Shown: positions 20,960 to 35,120, counted from the stretch's first letter. The stretch: DNA of 64,000 nt from Corbicula japonica (GCA_038501625.1 JAZAYU010000001.1:1798001-1862000); one strand, 5' to 3'. Numbers and translations: made by a program. Notes: generated from the letters alone by a model not told the origin.

Positions 20960-23700
20960 AATCTGAAATGTTGAAAACACGTTTTAGTCAGTACTGTTCT
21001 AAAATAAGAAACAACAATAAAATAAATACATTTTTATATAAACATTTCAAACGATCAGGCCACACTTTAAAACATATTAATATTCAACCTGTTGAATATT
21101 TTTATTTGATATATACTCAAATATATGTGCTTCAAGAGCATTTAAAATTAGAGCAAGGCTTATTTCGGAACATAATTGGATAAAAAAAAACTCCAAACAG
21201 CTTATCCACTTGGTTTAAATAATAATATTTATCAAGAAGGCAACATTTAAAAAAATCCAGATTTTGAAAATTTTGATTTGCTGGAAATACAAAAACGAAA
21301 ATCGCGGTCACATGGGATAAGTACTAATGGTAACAGAAAAAGAAAATCACGTGTTCATTGTTTTACTCATGACCTTCAAAATATTTTAAAACATTCTGGT
21401 AGACATGCTATGTTTTCGCGTTTGGCTTCTCTTTCTTTTTCAAAAGTGGATAAGGACGCCGATGATATTGTTATAAGAACTCATCCACTTTATGAAGTTG
21501 CCAGCCTTAATCAGTGATACACTCGGCATGTTCTCAGACCACACATTGACTTGGAATCTGATCACCAAAGACATTTCCTAAAAAATTCATTTTTAAATAA
21601 AGGTATAGATTTTATGGACCTTCCAAGTATATTAGCATATCTAAAGATAAAACTCTTGAATCGGCTATACCTAATTATTTCAAGAATACTGAAACACCAT
21701 CGTTTGTTATAAATACAAAAAGCCAATTAGAAACACACCTTTCAATTACAATAAAATTACATCGGATTTACAGATTGTTGAGAATACACATATATCATGA
21801 GACTGATCTAATTCAAAATTTTGCTATCAACCTGCCGATCACATCGTTACAGGGGATCTAAATGTTATCAAAGACTTTAGAATCCGCAATTTCATTTCAA
21901 AATGTCCGAAATATAGAATTCCATCGGACATCGACTTTAATACTTGTCGTGCGGTAATTGCAGAGTCTTAAAACTCTTTTTGCAATAAATGTTATAAACG
22001 AGAAGAAGCTGAGCCTAATGCTCTTTCAAACTGGGAAAAAACAATTATTCAAAAAAAATTGACACTCGTATATCCTTCTATAAAAAATATAGCTTTATTA
22101 CCACATCGACCTCGTTTTAACTTTCGTCATTTAAAAAGGGGTATTCAAGTCTTTCACAACAGATTTGTTTTAACACCTGCTGATAAGACTTCTACTAATG
22201 TAATTATAGTGTGACAGAAACACTATATTAGTATTCCAACAGAAGAATTGAACAGCATAAATGCTTATATACTGACTTCTTCATCTGATATTGAGTGATA
22301 TTGTGATATTGCACACACTATACAAATTACAAAGTTTAGAATCAGTGTTGAGCCGAAACAAGACAAAATACCCACTATGTATTGATTGCCTAAAATCCAC
22401 AAAAACACCCTACAAAGCAAGTTTTATTGCAAACTCTAGTTCTTGTACAACTACTAAATTATCCGTATTCTTAACATCTTGTCTTACAGCTATAAAAGAT
22501 CATGTAATTAGGTATTGCGGAAAAGGTGTTTGAAACCTCTGGCAAACATTTATTTTGGTCTATAACAAATTCAAATGACGTGTTTAAAAAGCTAATAATA
22601 ATAATTATAAATAATTTTTTAGGCGTTATGTTTGTCCACTTATGATTTCTCAACTCTGTATACTTCTCTCCCACATAATTTAATAAAGGACAAGCTAACC
22701 AGTCTCATTGGAAAAAACAACAACATTTGCTAGAGAAAATAAAACCTGCATAGCTTGTAATGAACGTAGGGCATTTTTACAGATGGTTCTTATGATAATT
22801 ATACTATATTTACCTGTCAAGAGGCGCTCACTTTTTTATTGGATACTACTTTTGTGAGATTAGGTACCTCTATTTATAAACAAGTAATAGGCTTTCAAAT
22901 GGGTACTTATTGTGCACCCCTTGTTGCTGATCTGTTTTTATACTGTTATGAAAGAGATTTTATGTAATCTCTTTCTTCCGGACATCAAGATGACATTATT
23001 ACAGCCTTTAACAACACCTCGAGGAACCTTGATGATTTGTTGAATATAGATAATAACCATTTTCCTTCTCTGGTTAATAATATTTAACCCGATGAACTAC
23101 AACGTAATAAAGCAAACACTTCGGACAAGCAAGCAAACTTTCTTGATCTTAATCTTTCTATTGAAAATGGATACGTTACTACTAAAATATATGATACAAG
23201 AGACGATTTTAATTTTAATAAAGTAAATTTTCCGTTTCTAGACGGCGATGTTCCTCTTGCAACATCTTACGGGGTTTATATCTCATAGCTTGTTCGCTTT
23301 TCTAGAGCTTGCAATTATGTTAATGATTTCAATGAACGTAATCTTTGCATAACAGAAAAACTATTAAAACAAGGTTAACGTATCATAATTTAAGGAAAAC
23401 CTTTTGCAAGTTTTATCGCCGATACCCAGATTTAATTCAAAAATACAAGTGCTGTTTAAAATCACTACTGCAACAAGGTATTTCACAGCCAGTTTTTTTA
23501 TGGGGATTTAATTTATAAACTTAAGAAAATAAAAGGAAATATTAATTTTACGCGATTATTCCTAAAACCCATCTGTAAATTCAAAAAGAAAGGTTACCAA
23601 CATGATATTCTCCAGCGCTCTGCAGGCCTTGTGATTAACCCATCTACAGTTGATCAATATGCTAACCTCTTTGGTTGCACGACGGTGTCAGGGGTTTGAG
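20960..23700 (+). pseudogene. Decayed Penelope-like retroelement with endonuclease piece upstream of reverse transcriptase
   Basis: A plus-strand remnant with many stops and frameshifts. At 20968-21240 the text FLYKHFKRSGHTLKHINIQP followed, after a frameshift, by WIKK and LQTAYPLGLNNN resembles the distal half of a GIY-YIG endonuclease. Next comes a basic region (21278-21517). The reverse transcriptase follows: FHNRFVLTPADKTSTNVII near 22150-22210, LPKIHK then YKASFIANSSSCTTTKLS near 22390-22460, MGTYCAPLVADLFLYCYERD near 22900-22960, RNLDDLLNID near 23022-23050, and NKANTSDKQANFLDLNLSIE near 23107-23170. The catalytic box reads NLDD where (Y/F)xDD is normal. An endonuclease ahead of the RT fits the permuted Naiad-type Penelope-like elements. 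The 5' end is truncated, about 290 bp from exon 2. Confidence 0.7.
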
Positions 23701-23737
23701 AGTTTATGAAGGCTTATGGGAAAATCATTTCTTTAAA

Positions 23738-24195
23738 GAACTAAAAGCTCGATTTGTTTCTTATCCCTGTCATCGTGTTCTTGCTAATTTGACTCCAGGG
23801 GCTCTAAGATCATCGAGTACTCGCCCATTTGGCTTTGCATAATATTAGCTGCTTATGTTTTACATGTTTGTGTGCTTTTGCATGCAACATGGTTGAGCTG
23901 ATGGGTGAGTTGGAGTCATTTTACCAAGACAACTTGTACTTGTTTGTTAATATGAGAACCTGATGGGGCAAGTGTGAGGTTGGTGCAGCCTAGAACCTGG
24001 TTTAAACTCCCAGTGGCAATTTGTTTTGCCATCCCCATAGGTTCTCTTTTTCGTTAATTGTTTGTAGCGTCCTATTTGAATTGACATACTTATATCAAAC
24101 ATGCTCTCTTTCTCTTCATCTCTTCTTTTTCGATGCGTGGGAAGGCTGTGTTTTGTGAGTGTGGCGATATCTGATATGCATATTTTACTTTTTAC
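23738..24195 (-). mobile_element. MITE-like family, near full-length inverted copy
   Basis: From GCTCGATTTGTTTCTTATCC to ATCTGATATGCATATTTTAC, the reverse complement of 53700-54165 in the same order. It starts close behind the retroelement remnant. Confidence 0.75.
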
Positions 24196-25400
24196 TTGTA
24201 TTAATTCCAAACCTTGCTCACAGAAACAAAGGGTATTTCTATTAAATTTTATTGATACAAATTGACAGGAGATATCAATGTCTATATGTTCTTCTCCAGT
24301 ATTTGCCTATTATTAATATCTGAAGTTGTGATTCTTATTATTACATAGATTTAAGTCGTTGTTTTCATATGTTTTTCGTAAAAAAAGATCAATTTAACCT
24401 TAAACAAAAACAACAATAAAAAACCAACAAACTAAATAAACTCAATATAATATATCATGAAATTGAAAGTAAATCTTTGGTTTTTAAAATCATTTACATA
24501 TTTTCATGTGTTACTGTAGTGAAAGGTTACATTTTGGTGATGGGCGATATTCATCCATTGTTGCACTGGATCGAGGCATTGTATTGAGACATTGGATGGA
24601 CAAATGAGTATGCAAAATAGGTGACCATTTGGCAATAAAAAGTGACAGAACCAACGGTAACATATTTATCTTGGTATTGTTTCAGAGTTTTAATGCATAG
24701 AAGAACTGGATTTATAGGTTCGCAGGGCACACGATAAATGAGTTCACACTGCATTAGTTGAATTATTAGTTGAATGCACAAAAAGGTAAAAATAGCATCG
24801 GCTGTAATAAACAAGGTAACTATAGGGTATAAACTAAGATAACGTAAATACAGTATTAACGTTAAATTGCCTGGAAAACATAGCAAGCATGAGCAAAGTT
24901 AAATTGTTGTGTTTCAAGATTGAATGATAGAGATTAGAAGAAATCCCAACAGAGCACATCAAGAACATGTATTCATAGAATACAACTGTTAAAATGAGGA
25001 ATATAAGGAATATAATTTATCGTGTATTTTTCCTTAGTTTTATTAAAGGATTGTTTCATCAGTTTTAGAACACCCTTTTCACATAAGAAATGACACCTGT
25101 AGTAGCGCTCTGGTGCCCAGTTATGTATGATAAGCTCCTCCTACACATTAAGTATTCAGTATTCTAGATTTCTTGTATGATATTTATTAATATTGAATAG
25201 TCGGAGAGAATTATTGTTGCACATTTTGGTATTTTCTATACTAAATACATATATACAAGTATAAGTTCCTATAAAACATAATAATATTATCTGTCAGGCA
25301 AAGCCGTTTTGATTATTCTAGTGCGATTTTTTACACTATTTTTGCACATTATACACAATAAAGTATCAAGATTAATTATGCACTGCATCTTGTACCATGC

Positions 25401-25530
25401 AATAGATGAAAATGGAACTTTGAAAGCCATCGAACACGACAAATATGAAAATGTTGCAGGCTCGGTTTGATTGAGCCTGTTCATGGACAGTAATAGAAAT
25501 GCATATTACTTAGCCCCGGGTTGAGCGCAA
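25401..25530 (+). repeat. GCCACCGAACACGAC repeat, copy
   Basis: GATGAAAATGGAACTTTGAA ... TGATTGAGCCTGTTCATGGA, ending near GGGTTGAGCGCAACTCAATA. It supplies an empty-site reference for the 69-bp insertion at 60156. Confidence 0.7.
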
Positions 25531-27285
25531 CTCAATATTTTCAACAATAAACAGTACATGTTTGTTTCCAAACGATGGTTTGCAGATGGCGGTGGACATG
25601 GAACCTTCAATTCGGTATATCAGATTAATACCATTCCATGTTCAAGGACGTATGGTCCCCAGATAAAAGAATGGATTTGCCCTAAACGAGAGAACAATGG
25701 GCGGAACTAAACAAAATAGAAATTTGACAGAGGATATTAATAAAACGGACATGTGCGTTTAACCAGTATTTTTTCGTGTAAAACATAAATGTAAAAAAGT
25801 CAAAAGCATTCACAAACAAGACTGAGAAGAAAGTTGTTAATCTCTCTACTGATGAATGTATGCTTGAACCTAAAGAACCAGTAATACTAAAAACACTAAA
25901 GCAATGTACAGGGCGACCACACAGCACTGAAAGACTGCTGATATTATGTTGAAATAAACTAATAAAAGGAACAAATAAAAGCATAGGCTTTAACACAGTA
26001 TATGAAAACACCGACCTTATCAGATTATTCTTCTCACAAAAATTCAAATGACATTAAGTGATAATTGTTTTGGCTCTATAATATGGTACTTACTTGAAAC
26101 CCTTCTGTGAAAAGATCCTTTCAGTTTCGTTTTATTCATGTCCAAATAATTATCTCTGACACAACATTAGCCGTGAGCGTATTCACATATGCTTGAAATA
26201 TGGAGTTCTTAGGCAAGATATAAAATGAAATCAATTAATGTCACCTGTTGAAGTTGCCATGACAACGTTGCATCTTTTTCATGTTAGCGTATTGGTTTGT
26301 TTGATTTGATACTGAGAAAATGTATTCATTTATTTACAGATCATAATCTAATGGATGTGATGGACAATGATCGGAGATTAAATGCTCTAAAATCGATAAG
26401 TAAATACAAGAATGTACTAATAAATAATTTAGACAACAACATCTACAATGACCGCTTGATACAAATTGACTGGCAGAATTTTCTATAATTTAAATCTCTC
26501 ACAAATCCAATAAAAGTTTTAGATGTACCAATGACTTAATTAAAACTTGAGGAATCGCACATTATTAAATTGCAATATCTCGAAAGATCTAAAGCTAAAA
26601 CTAAATTTTCATGTCAGCATATTTATTCAATGACTGATTTAATTTTGGTTATTTACTTGGAATACTTTGTGAAAAAATGAAATAAAATCTTCATATTAGT
26701 CATTAGTGTTATATTTCAAAAAACACTTAATCCTGCTGAGATATTTTAGAATAAATGATCAAACTCAGAGTCTTGAGTTTCTGCCCAAATAGGTTTGTTT
26801 TTATTGTTTTAGTCAGAATAGACTGATAACAAATGCTCAAACATGCATTTAAAACAGGGTAAAATAATATATAAACTAATTCTTAAAAACCATGATCAAT
26901 CACGTAAATGTGTTTCTTCAAATTTTCCAAATTATCTCTTTAAACTGAGTTTAAAATCAAACCCAATTTTTGTGATATTGGGGCAAAATATACGTAACTT
27001 GTATTTGTGTTAAAAATGGAAATAGACATATTAGAAAAAGACAGGTTCAGAAAACACATCCTCTTTTACGTTACCAATGGATAAGTATGAATAAAGTGAA
27101 CCCACAGAACAGCAAGATACAATGTTGAACATAAGTTGCACCCTTGAACTACGAGATTCTTTCCATTGTCGTTGTCTTATTTTCTAACATTTTCTAGATA
27201 CATCTCCGCACAAAGATATGTGTCACTTGTGTGGAGGAAGATGTTAAAATTTATCGAAAATGGAACTTTTAATTTTTTTAATATA

Positions 27286-27848
27286 CACTCAACAAAAGTT
27301 CTAATTGGTCATGCATTGTATATGTTTAAAATGTATGCTAGTTTCGTTTCTTTCCTACGTCAAGAGAGGATGTGAAAAGAACTGTTTTGTCTAAAATCAA
27401 TTATCTAATGTTTTTTTAATCTTTATTGATTTTTTTTAAACAAATCCAATACCATTTACATGTACTTACAGCGCAGGATCAAAATTTGAACGGTCTTTAA
27501 TTAAAAGGGAGGTAATTTTAAAACTGGATACTTTGAAAGGGGCTTATTTAAACAAATGTGCTATTGATTAATCATGTTTTCAGTTTTTCCTACTAATGAG
27601 GAGTCCTTTTAAAATAAAACAAGGAATTAAGAGCAAATTTCTGTGTGCTTGACCTTTTTATGCAAGAAATGCATTTTAGCAAGTTTAAGGATTACTCTCG
27701 CCAAACTGTTCCAAAGTCAATTATTACAAGATTAAAACTTAAGTTGAAGATTGATGTTGGCATATGATGATAAATAAAGAGTGAATTCAATGTCTTTCTA
27801 ATAAAAAATTACGGACAAAAAGTGACCAATTAGAACTTTTGTTGAGTG
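27286..27848. mobile_element. Mariner-type MITE, copy B (TA target duplication)
   Basis: A 563-bp element with ends CACTCAACAAAAGTTCTAAT and its inverted complement, flanked by TA. Internal sequence matches copy A, including an identical stretch before the right end (aaaaaattacggacaaaaag-type text). No coding capacity. Confidence 0.87.
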
Positions 27849-28638
27849 TATATCAAAGAAAATCAAACGGGAAAATGTTTCTTTCGATTAAAGAAAAGTT
27901 ATTAAGATAATGGTTGTGAAATAGATGCATAGCGCCAAAAGCTTTGATGCATTTATAGACAACGCGAACATTTATGTAGCCTATTTAGGAACACGTTTCT
28001 ATTGTCAAAACCGATGTACCACTAATGATGCAACAAAATATTATTTCTTTTTGACACGAAAACGGATCATATTACCTCGTAGAAAACGCAATATTCAGGA
28101 AACGCTGCGACGTAAAGGAAAGAAAATAATGATGACAGACCACATTCTAATAGATGTGTAATTGAGTTCAATGATCAAGGCATCAACAGCAATTAACATC
28201 CGAGACACGCGGCGGTGTACTGCCTTGGGAAAAACCCAGGTTTCATTTCATTATACAGCAAATGAATTTCCTTGAATTTTATCGGATAATTTGCAGTTGA
28301 TGTATGTCCGTATATACGGATCATGAAAAAAATCGAATTCACTCACTTTAATTTCCCATGAAGCCTCCCACCTTTTAGCCATCCGCCATTTCGTTTTGAA
28401 TTTCTAGACAAATGCATACAGTTAAACCGATATCCTTATTGTTGAGCAGATTGCTAAGATTACTTAAATTGCATTATTTTGTCTCAATGTATTAGGAGTT
28501 AAAAATATTCAGATAAGTTTTATAGAAAGATCGAATCTGGAGTTCATGGAAGCTCTACAGTAGGTGAAATAGTGACGTATCACTCATGTACATAAATGTG
28601 CCGTTCAAAAACAAAATAAGCGAAATAAATTAAACAAA

Positions 28639-28663
28639 ACAACAACAACAACAACAACAACAA
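28639..28663 (+). repeat. (CAA)n microsatellite
   Basis: About eight CAA/ACA units. Confidence 0.9.
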
Positions 28664-28989
28664 AACAATGTTTTCTTATTTACTTATAATCAACATTATT
28701 TGGTTTCTTGACAGGGTATGTGAAGATAATTATGTTGACGGTCAATATATCCTTATATACCATATCAAGAATTTCCAGAAATACTTTCAGGTCTTCAGTT
28801 GGTCAAGAAAGATACCTTATATAATTGTAAAATAGTTTTATTGATACAGTATATGTTTTTGAAACATGCATCATATCCAAATAAACTTAAAAAAAAACAG
28901 AAAAAAGAAGAAAATATAACCCTGTAACAATTTGATAAAAGCTCTAAGAGCATTATCGCCAATGCTCATCCATTTTTTTTAAATTTTTT

Positions 28990-29240
28990 TTATGCCCCCA
29001 CAAAGTGGAAGGCATATAGAGTTGCACTCGTCGTCCGTCCGTACGTACGAGTGTCCAAAAATCTTGTGGCATCAACTCCTCCTAAACTGTAAGGCGGATT
29101 TCAAACTTGCACATATGATCAAGCAGGATGTGTAGATGATCGTTAAGAAAAGATTTTTTCCAGCGACCATTTTACCAGAGTTATTGCCCTTCGTTATTAA
29201 AAATAATGTTGCAGCAGAGGGGGCATCAGTGTCCGAGGAC
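28990..29240 (+). repeat. GCCCCCACAAAGTG-type repeat, copy
   Basis: TATGCCCCCACAAAGTGGAA, then CGTCCGTCCGTACGTACGAG, CTTGTGGCATCAACTCCTCC, GATCAAGCAGGATGTGTAGA, ending GAGGGGGCATCAGTGTCC. It is the opposite-strand relative of 59240-59505. Confidence 0.7.
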
Positions 29241-29384
29241 ACATTCTAGTTTCAAATCAACTTTGCTTGTTAGAAGCTGTTACGTTTCACCTTTGCTTGT
29301 TAGAAGCTATGTTTTTGGTATAAATGTCTATCAAAACTATGGTCATATCGAACATTCTATTTGTAAGCTATATATCGACTTCAG

Positions 29385-29490
29385 GTCAAAGATTATAAAA
29401 TTGAGATTGGAGTTCAGAATCAGATTTAAGCATTTGAATGAGAAGTTTGAGACTGGCCTCAATTCGCAGATTTATAATTTTTATGATTTT
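29385..29490. repeat. Foldback palindrome family, copy 6 (degraded)
   Basis: GTCAAAGATTATAAAATTGA ... GAGAAGTTTGAGACTGGCCT ... ATTTATAATTTTTATG. Weak match with the core missing. Confidence 0.5.
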
Positions 29491-30324
29491 GTGCACAACG
29501 ATGTGTGATACAAACGTCTTTCAAAAACAAATGTTTATTTTGATAATTTACCAATCTTAATATAAACCTTTTTTAAGTTTCTAGTCAATAGCAATGCTCA
29601 GTTATGATGAACTAAAAATACTACTAGTTAAACATATTTTACTCTCTTAAGCAAAATGTAAACAGCCAGCTCACATCAAGAGAAACATTTCTTTACTTAA
29701 TTTACCAACACCAATCGAAGCCTTTTTACCATAAGCTCGCGTGCAATTACTTTTCTTTCCCAAGGGACCTGAACAAATGTATTGACAGGCTACTGACGTT
29801 ACATGATAAATTATAGGATAATATTAAATACTTGCTTGCCAAAAAGAAACATAGGAACTGTCGTCTATTCATAGACGTAAAGCATATAAGGGGAACATGA
29901 AAGAGTAAGCGGCTACCAGATCAAATGGAACTTGCCAATGTTATTTCCAATTGTCAAATTTTAATTCTGCAAACAGAACTGGATGGTGAGAAAACTTTGA
30001 TTACTGCATTGTGAAAAATCTAGAAGAGGAACATAAATGCGTTGCCAGAAACAGATTAAAGCAGTAGAATTGTTCCTTTAAATGTGCAACTAAATGATGC
30101 AGACTAATATTTCAACAACGTCAAAACAACACAGATATATGTCAACAAGACAATTGCATTTCTCTTCGAGAAATGACGCGTAACTTATTTAATATATATT
30201 AGATGAAAGAAAATGAAAAAAAAAGATTTTATACCCGGACTGAGATAAAGTAAAAACAGTGATATATTCTCGGGCAATATTCAACTGTGTTGATTATTAT
30301 TTTAACTGGTACTTGTTTTGTGAT

Positions 30325-30578
30325 AGGAGAGACTGTTAGGGCAAGTGTGAGGTTGGTGCATCCTAGAACCTGGTTTAAACCCCCGGTGGCAAATTGTTTT
30401 GTCACTGACCGTTCCAAGGCGGTAACGCATCGGGTTCTCACTTTCGTTAATTCTTTTTGGCGTCCATTATGAAACGGATTATTATAATACCATGCTCTCT
30501 TTTCCTCTCTACTTTTTGGCTGTGTGGGGAGGTTGTGTCTGCTGGTTGTGGCCATTACTGATATGCATATTTCACTTT
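30325..30578 (-). mobile_element. MITE-like family, inverted partial copy
   Basis: GAGAGACTGTTAGGGCAAGT ... ATCCTAGAACCTGGTTTAAA ... TTACTGATATGCATATTTCA. Confidence 0.7.
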
Positions 30579-32986
30579 TTAAAGAAGTGTTCTATGAAAA
30601 TCAATAGCGCTCCGAACACATAATATGTATTAATTACTGTTATCATTATTTTAATTTCTGACAGTATAAAATCGTATAAGCTTGAACATGTTGAAAGTGG
30701 AATAAGAATTTTCCTTAAATGGGGTTTTCCCCGGGTGGGAGAACCTTTTTCAGGAAAACTCTTGGTCCTCTTTCTATCGTTTATGTCATTAAACATTATA
30801 TGTCATTAAACGCGGTAGTGTTACCTTTGTTGGTAATTTCTGGGCAAAATTAAAAAATGACATTGATGCACATCTGAATTAGGCAACTTTACAACAAATT
30901 TGTTTAAGGCTGAAGACGTTTTTATTCAATTATAAGTTTCATACAATGAATACAATTATTTTGAACTCATTTCATCACATTTGTTAAATTGAAAAAAAAG
31001 ATGATTTGCATTTATTATGTTTTCCATTCTCATTATATGTAGTCAATATATAGCATACGTGTGTGTTATACTTTTCTTGTTAAAGACGAACATACAAAAT
31101 TGCCCACTGATTTTTTTTCTGCCCATACAGAAGACAGGAATATAACAGACAATGATGAAATTTGAGATTTGTTAGTATTTATAAAAGCCGCCAAAGAAAA
31201 TTCAATACGTTACAAAGTACGATAATTTTTCAGCGTAGCTGTCTATCCTGTCTTTCAGCCAATACAATGCTGTAAATCATACTCGTATTTTATTATTATT
31301 CAAAGGAAAATGAAATAAACTGACTATTTGACCAGCGAGGCATCTAGCAGGGAAATAAGTTATCAGGTTGGAATGTTGAACAATCAGTATAAAAGATACT
31401 GTGTCTAGATCTTTGTTTTTCTTTTGAAATGAGGCATACGCGAGCACGAATGATTTACCGGAATAAAAGTTGTAAAGAAACCAACATTAACTGACACTCC
31501 GTAGCGATCTTTCAAAATAAAGGTGATAAAAAGTAAAATATGCATATCAGGAATCGCCACAGTCACAAAACACTGCCTGATAAAGTGTCAGTAACGACAG
31601 CTTTGTGCAGACTAAAAAATCCAAATATTTTCACGGTTAAGATGTAAAGCATGAATTTAGTGTGAAATATCTGTGGACTGCAACTATTGATATGTATTTA
31701 TGTAAATTATTAGTTAAATTTATCCCTGCTCCTTCAGTAATCAACCTTGTATTATTTGTTTACCTATGTCTTTAATCTGGCAACTATGTGTATGATGCTA
31801 CCGAAAAAGGAAAAAACATGACCGAGTCCCGCTTTAAAAGTATTCAACTTTCGTACAGTGGAAAGTTGCGGTAGGGCTATATTCTTGAACTATATTTTTT
31901 ACTTTTAGAAACAGACTTCTGAATAAATTCAAGATATATTTTCAAGGCGGCGAAAACATGAAGAATGAAATCCGTTAGAGTTATTTACATAAATATAATA
32001 TTTTCTTTAAATATAAATGACATTTCGACTGAATCGCCATAATGTACATTTAGTATATGGAGGGCTTAAATACCGTGTGATGCACTGGTGATTATTTTCT
32101 TGCGGAAGAATAATGTAAATATTATTTTGTTAGAGCTAAACACATTAACACAATACCACGCCAAGAAAACAAGTCTTCGCACTTCAATTTAATGAAATTG
32201 AGAACATAAATTAAAACATGATGATTCCAGAATAACGAAAGCGAAAATAATTATCAAAGTTGCATTTAAACGGTATGTGGCCCAAATATGCAATAATATT
32301 TAACAAAGTTTCACGTGACTGGTTACTTATCCATAATCAGTTATACCTTACATTTCATCACGACAATTTTACCAACACATGTTTAAGTGGACTGTGAAAA
32401 CGTATGTCAAACAATTATATTGTTAACACAGATATCGCTCTAATACAATACTAGTTGACATTTATTGGAAACAAGTCATGTAATACCGAGATCACTGGAA
32501 GAAAAAAAAACAATTATCGGGCGCTAGGAGGATGATAGCCTTGTCAACGTATTTGTTAAGAATGAATCATTGGATGGTATTTTAACAAGTTTGTAGATCA
32601 GTGTGGATTATCACACGCTAAACATTCCGGCTTCACCATTCATCACAGATATCGAGACACACGACAAAATTGTACTCGATGACGCACACACAGGCAGCAA
32701 AATATCTTCATCTTACTAAGAATAGCAGCCACAAATTGAATAAAATAATAACAAGGTATGGACAAACGCAATATACAAATCACTTTTAACAAGGCAACGA
32801 AACACTAGTTACAAATCTAAACCTTGCTTAAAATTTAAACGAAACGAATTTTATAAATTTGAGCATGTCAAAAGTCAGAATATATTATCTCTCTAAACCT
32901 TCCCATAATCATGAAAACATACAAACAGAATCAAAATCGGAACTATCCCAGTATCCCGAAACAGGTATGCAGTATCAAAATCTTTG

Positions 32987-33120
32987 CCCAAGGTTATAAA
33001 ACTGAGCACGGAAACCAGTCTCAAATCCCAAGCATCTGAATGGCGACTGGTCGCCATTTCAGCCAATCAGATACTTGAGGTTTGAGACTGGTTTCCAATC
33101 TCAGCTTTATAACCTTGGGT
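32987..33120. repeat. Foldback palindrome family, copy 7
   Basis: CCCAAGGTTATAAAACTGAG ... ATGGCGACTGGTCGCCAT ... CAGCTTTATAACCTTGGGT. One arm has lost the GATTGGCTGAA block. Confidence 0.9.
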
Positions 33121-35091
33121 CCAGGAAACGGACAATGCATTGTACAAATCGCTACCTTAACATACCCAGCCAAACAGCCAATGACAAAAAGCGGCTTTTG
33201 TATCGTAGTATCGAAATCCCATCCTTCCCCCAAAGAAGTCGCGAAAACTCACTTTCAAAAATCCCAACCTTCATCCGATTACCAGATGCTAGGCAAAGTA
33301 TTCTCCTTCTCATAAAAAAGCAGAAATTTAGACATTTTTAAGACCAGATCATGGATTAATTAGCTGGAAAAGCAGAAAATGCAAAAAGGAGATCATTGCT
33401 TTTAACAAGTATTAGACTTACAATTGCAAGCAACTGCGTTTTATCAATAGTAATTGAAAAGGCGGTTGCGAAAATAAAAACTTGTTCATACGGTGGGTAG
33501 GTTGCATTAAAAAATCACAGAAATACGAAACATCTCACAAATTGATTCTGGGAATTTTCAAAGTATTTTTCTGCTATATGGATGTGACGCACGAAACAAC
33601 ATTTGCTTTACATTCAATAATTTAGTACATGTATTTGTTAGAATAATAAGGTCTGCTCGCATTGGTTAAAATTCAAGTAAAATATTTTTTGTCCCTGCAT
33701 ACCAACGAGTTTATTCCTTAGTCCAATTTTGAGAATATTATCCTTACTTTAGTCATGGTAAGGACGCACTCTATAATAATAGCGTTGAAAGTACTGCGAG
33801 GTCGGAATACCTTCTATTTGGAGTTTTGAAAATAAGAACTTCTTTTCGGCGGTTCTTAGGCCTGCAACTATGTCGATACTCTTTGAGACTGTTGAGAGAA
33901 AACTCATAACTCTGAACCTGCCGGCCCTAAAAAGGTATAGTTTCAGTTTAGTGTTTCCTAAATTTATTTTATTAATGGGATTTTCTTTGGTTTCGAATAG
34001 ACCTGATTAGAAAAGTATTTGATTGTAAATCTGGCGATTCCTGCCCAGTTTCACTTATATTTTGTTCCATATAGAAGACACTTTATTGTTTTTTATGATA
34101 ATCTGAAACATTTATTGTCCATAAAATCTATTACGTTAAGAATTCTCACAAACGCAATTACATCTTCGATAAAATGCTTCTAAATAGCCGAGCTTCCGGG
34201 CTATTTGTTAAACACAACCAAAAACAAAAACAACGCAAAACATTTACATATATCTCTTCAATAACGGTACATTTAGATTCAACAATGCCTTCAGTCTTCG
34301 GCAATAAACCACTGATTTTCCTTTTACAACTTCATGCGCACACCTCTATATCTGAAACTAAACCATGTATCGTCCGGTTACGAACAGGTTGCGCGCACTG
34401 TCAAGGGACTGCCCAACTTGAGTAGCCCGCTCAGATTAATTTTCATTGTATGAACTGCTATATAGAGATGGATCGTGGACTAAACGTGGGTGGCAAACGT
34501 CGCTTAAGAGATACAAAAAACAGATGTTCATGCAACAACTGCAAATTCTCGTTATAACTGTAGTAATACGGTCTAGTTAACTTCTTGTCGCATTAATGGG
34601 TTTGAACGGTTAAGAATGCACATGGCAATAGATTTGCGGACTCTGCATTTGACCTATAATGATGCGCCAAATTTGTATTTGTAAAAAAAGTGCTAAAATC
34701 CGGTACCGTTTAATTGGATCAGTTGTTTTCGACTTGCTAAATGTTTTAGGATGAAAAATAAATATGGAAACTCTCGAACGCCAAAATACTTAAAAATAAC
34801 TTGGCACACATACTTTCATTAATATCTTCATTTTACAAACGTTAAGCTAAGTTATAAAAATAAAGAAAAAATCGCCAGATTTGAAAGTCCTTTAAAATTT
34901 TATTTACATCTTAACACGAAATTAGCATCAATTTAAATGTCCACGTTAGTAATACATGTATAATAATGGCAACAATATGCGAGGTCTTTTGTCTGACAAA
35001 TTCATAAAATATGTGATATTTGAAATTGTACGTTTGGCTTGGAATTTCTGGGTCCGGTAAATAGATGTTAAACTAATACTTAGTAAAAACT

Positions 35092-35120
35092 TATTATTAT
35101 TATTATTATTATTATTATTT
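35092..35120 (+). repeat. (ATT)n microsatellite
   Basis: About nine to ten TTA units. Confidence 0.9.

Noticed and set aside
24551..24886. Minus-strand 111-codon hydrophobic frame
   Set aside because: Longest unexplained frame in the intron with possible membrane-like stretches, but no recognisable family, no clear splice or promoter context, and length within chance for AT-rich DNA.
25682..26047. Minus-strand 121-codon frame rich in Phe and Ser
   Set aside because: No motif and no homology recognised. Composition follows the low-complexity AT-rich DNA.
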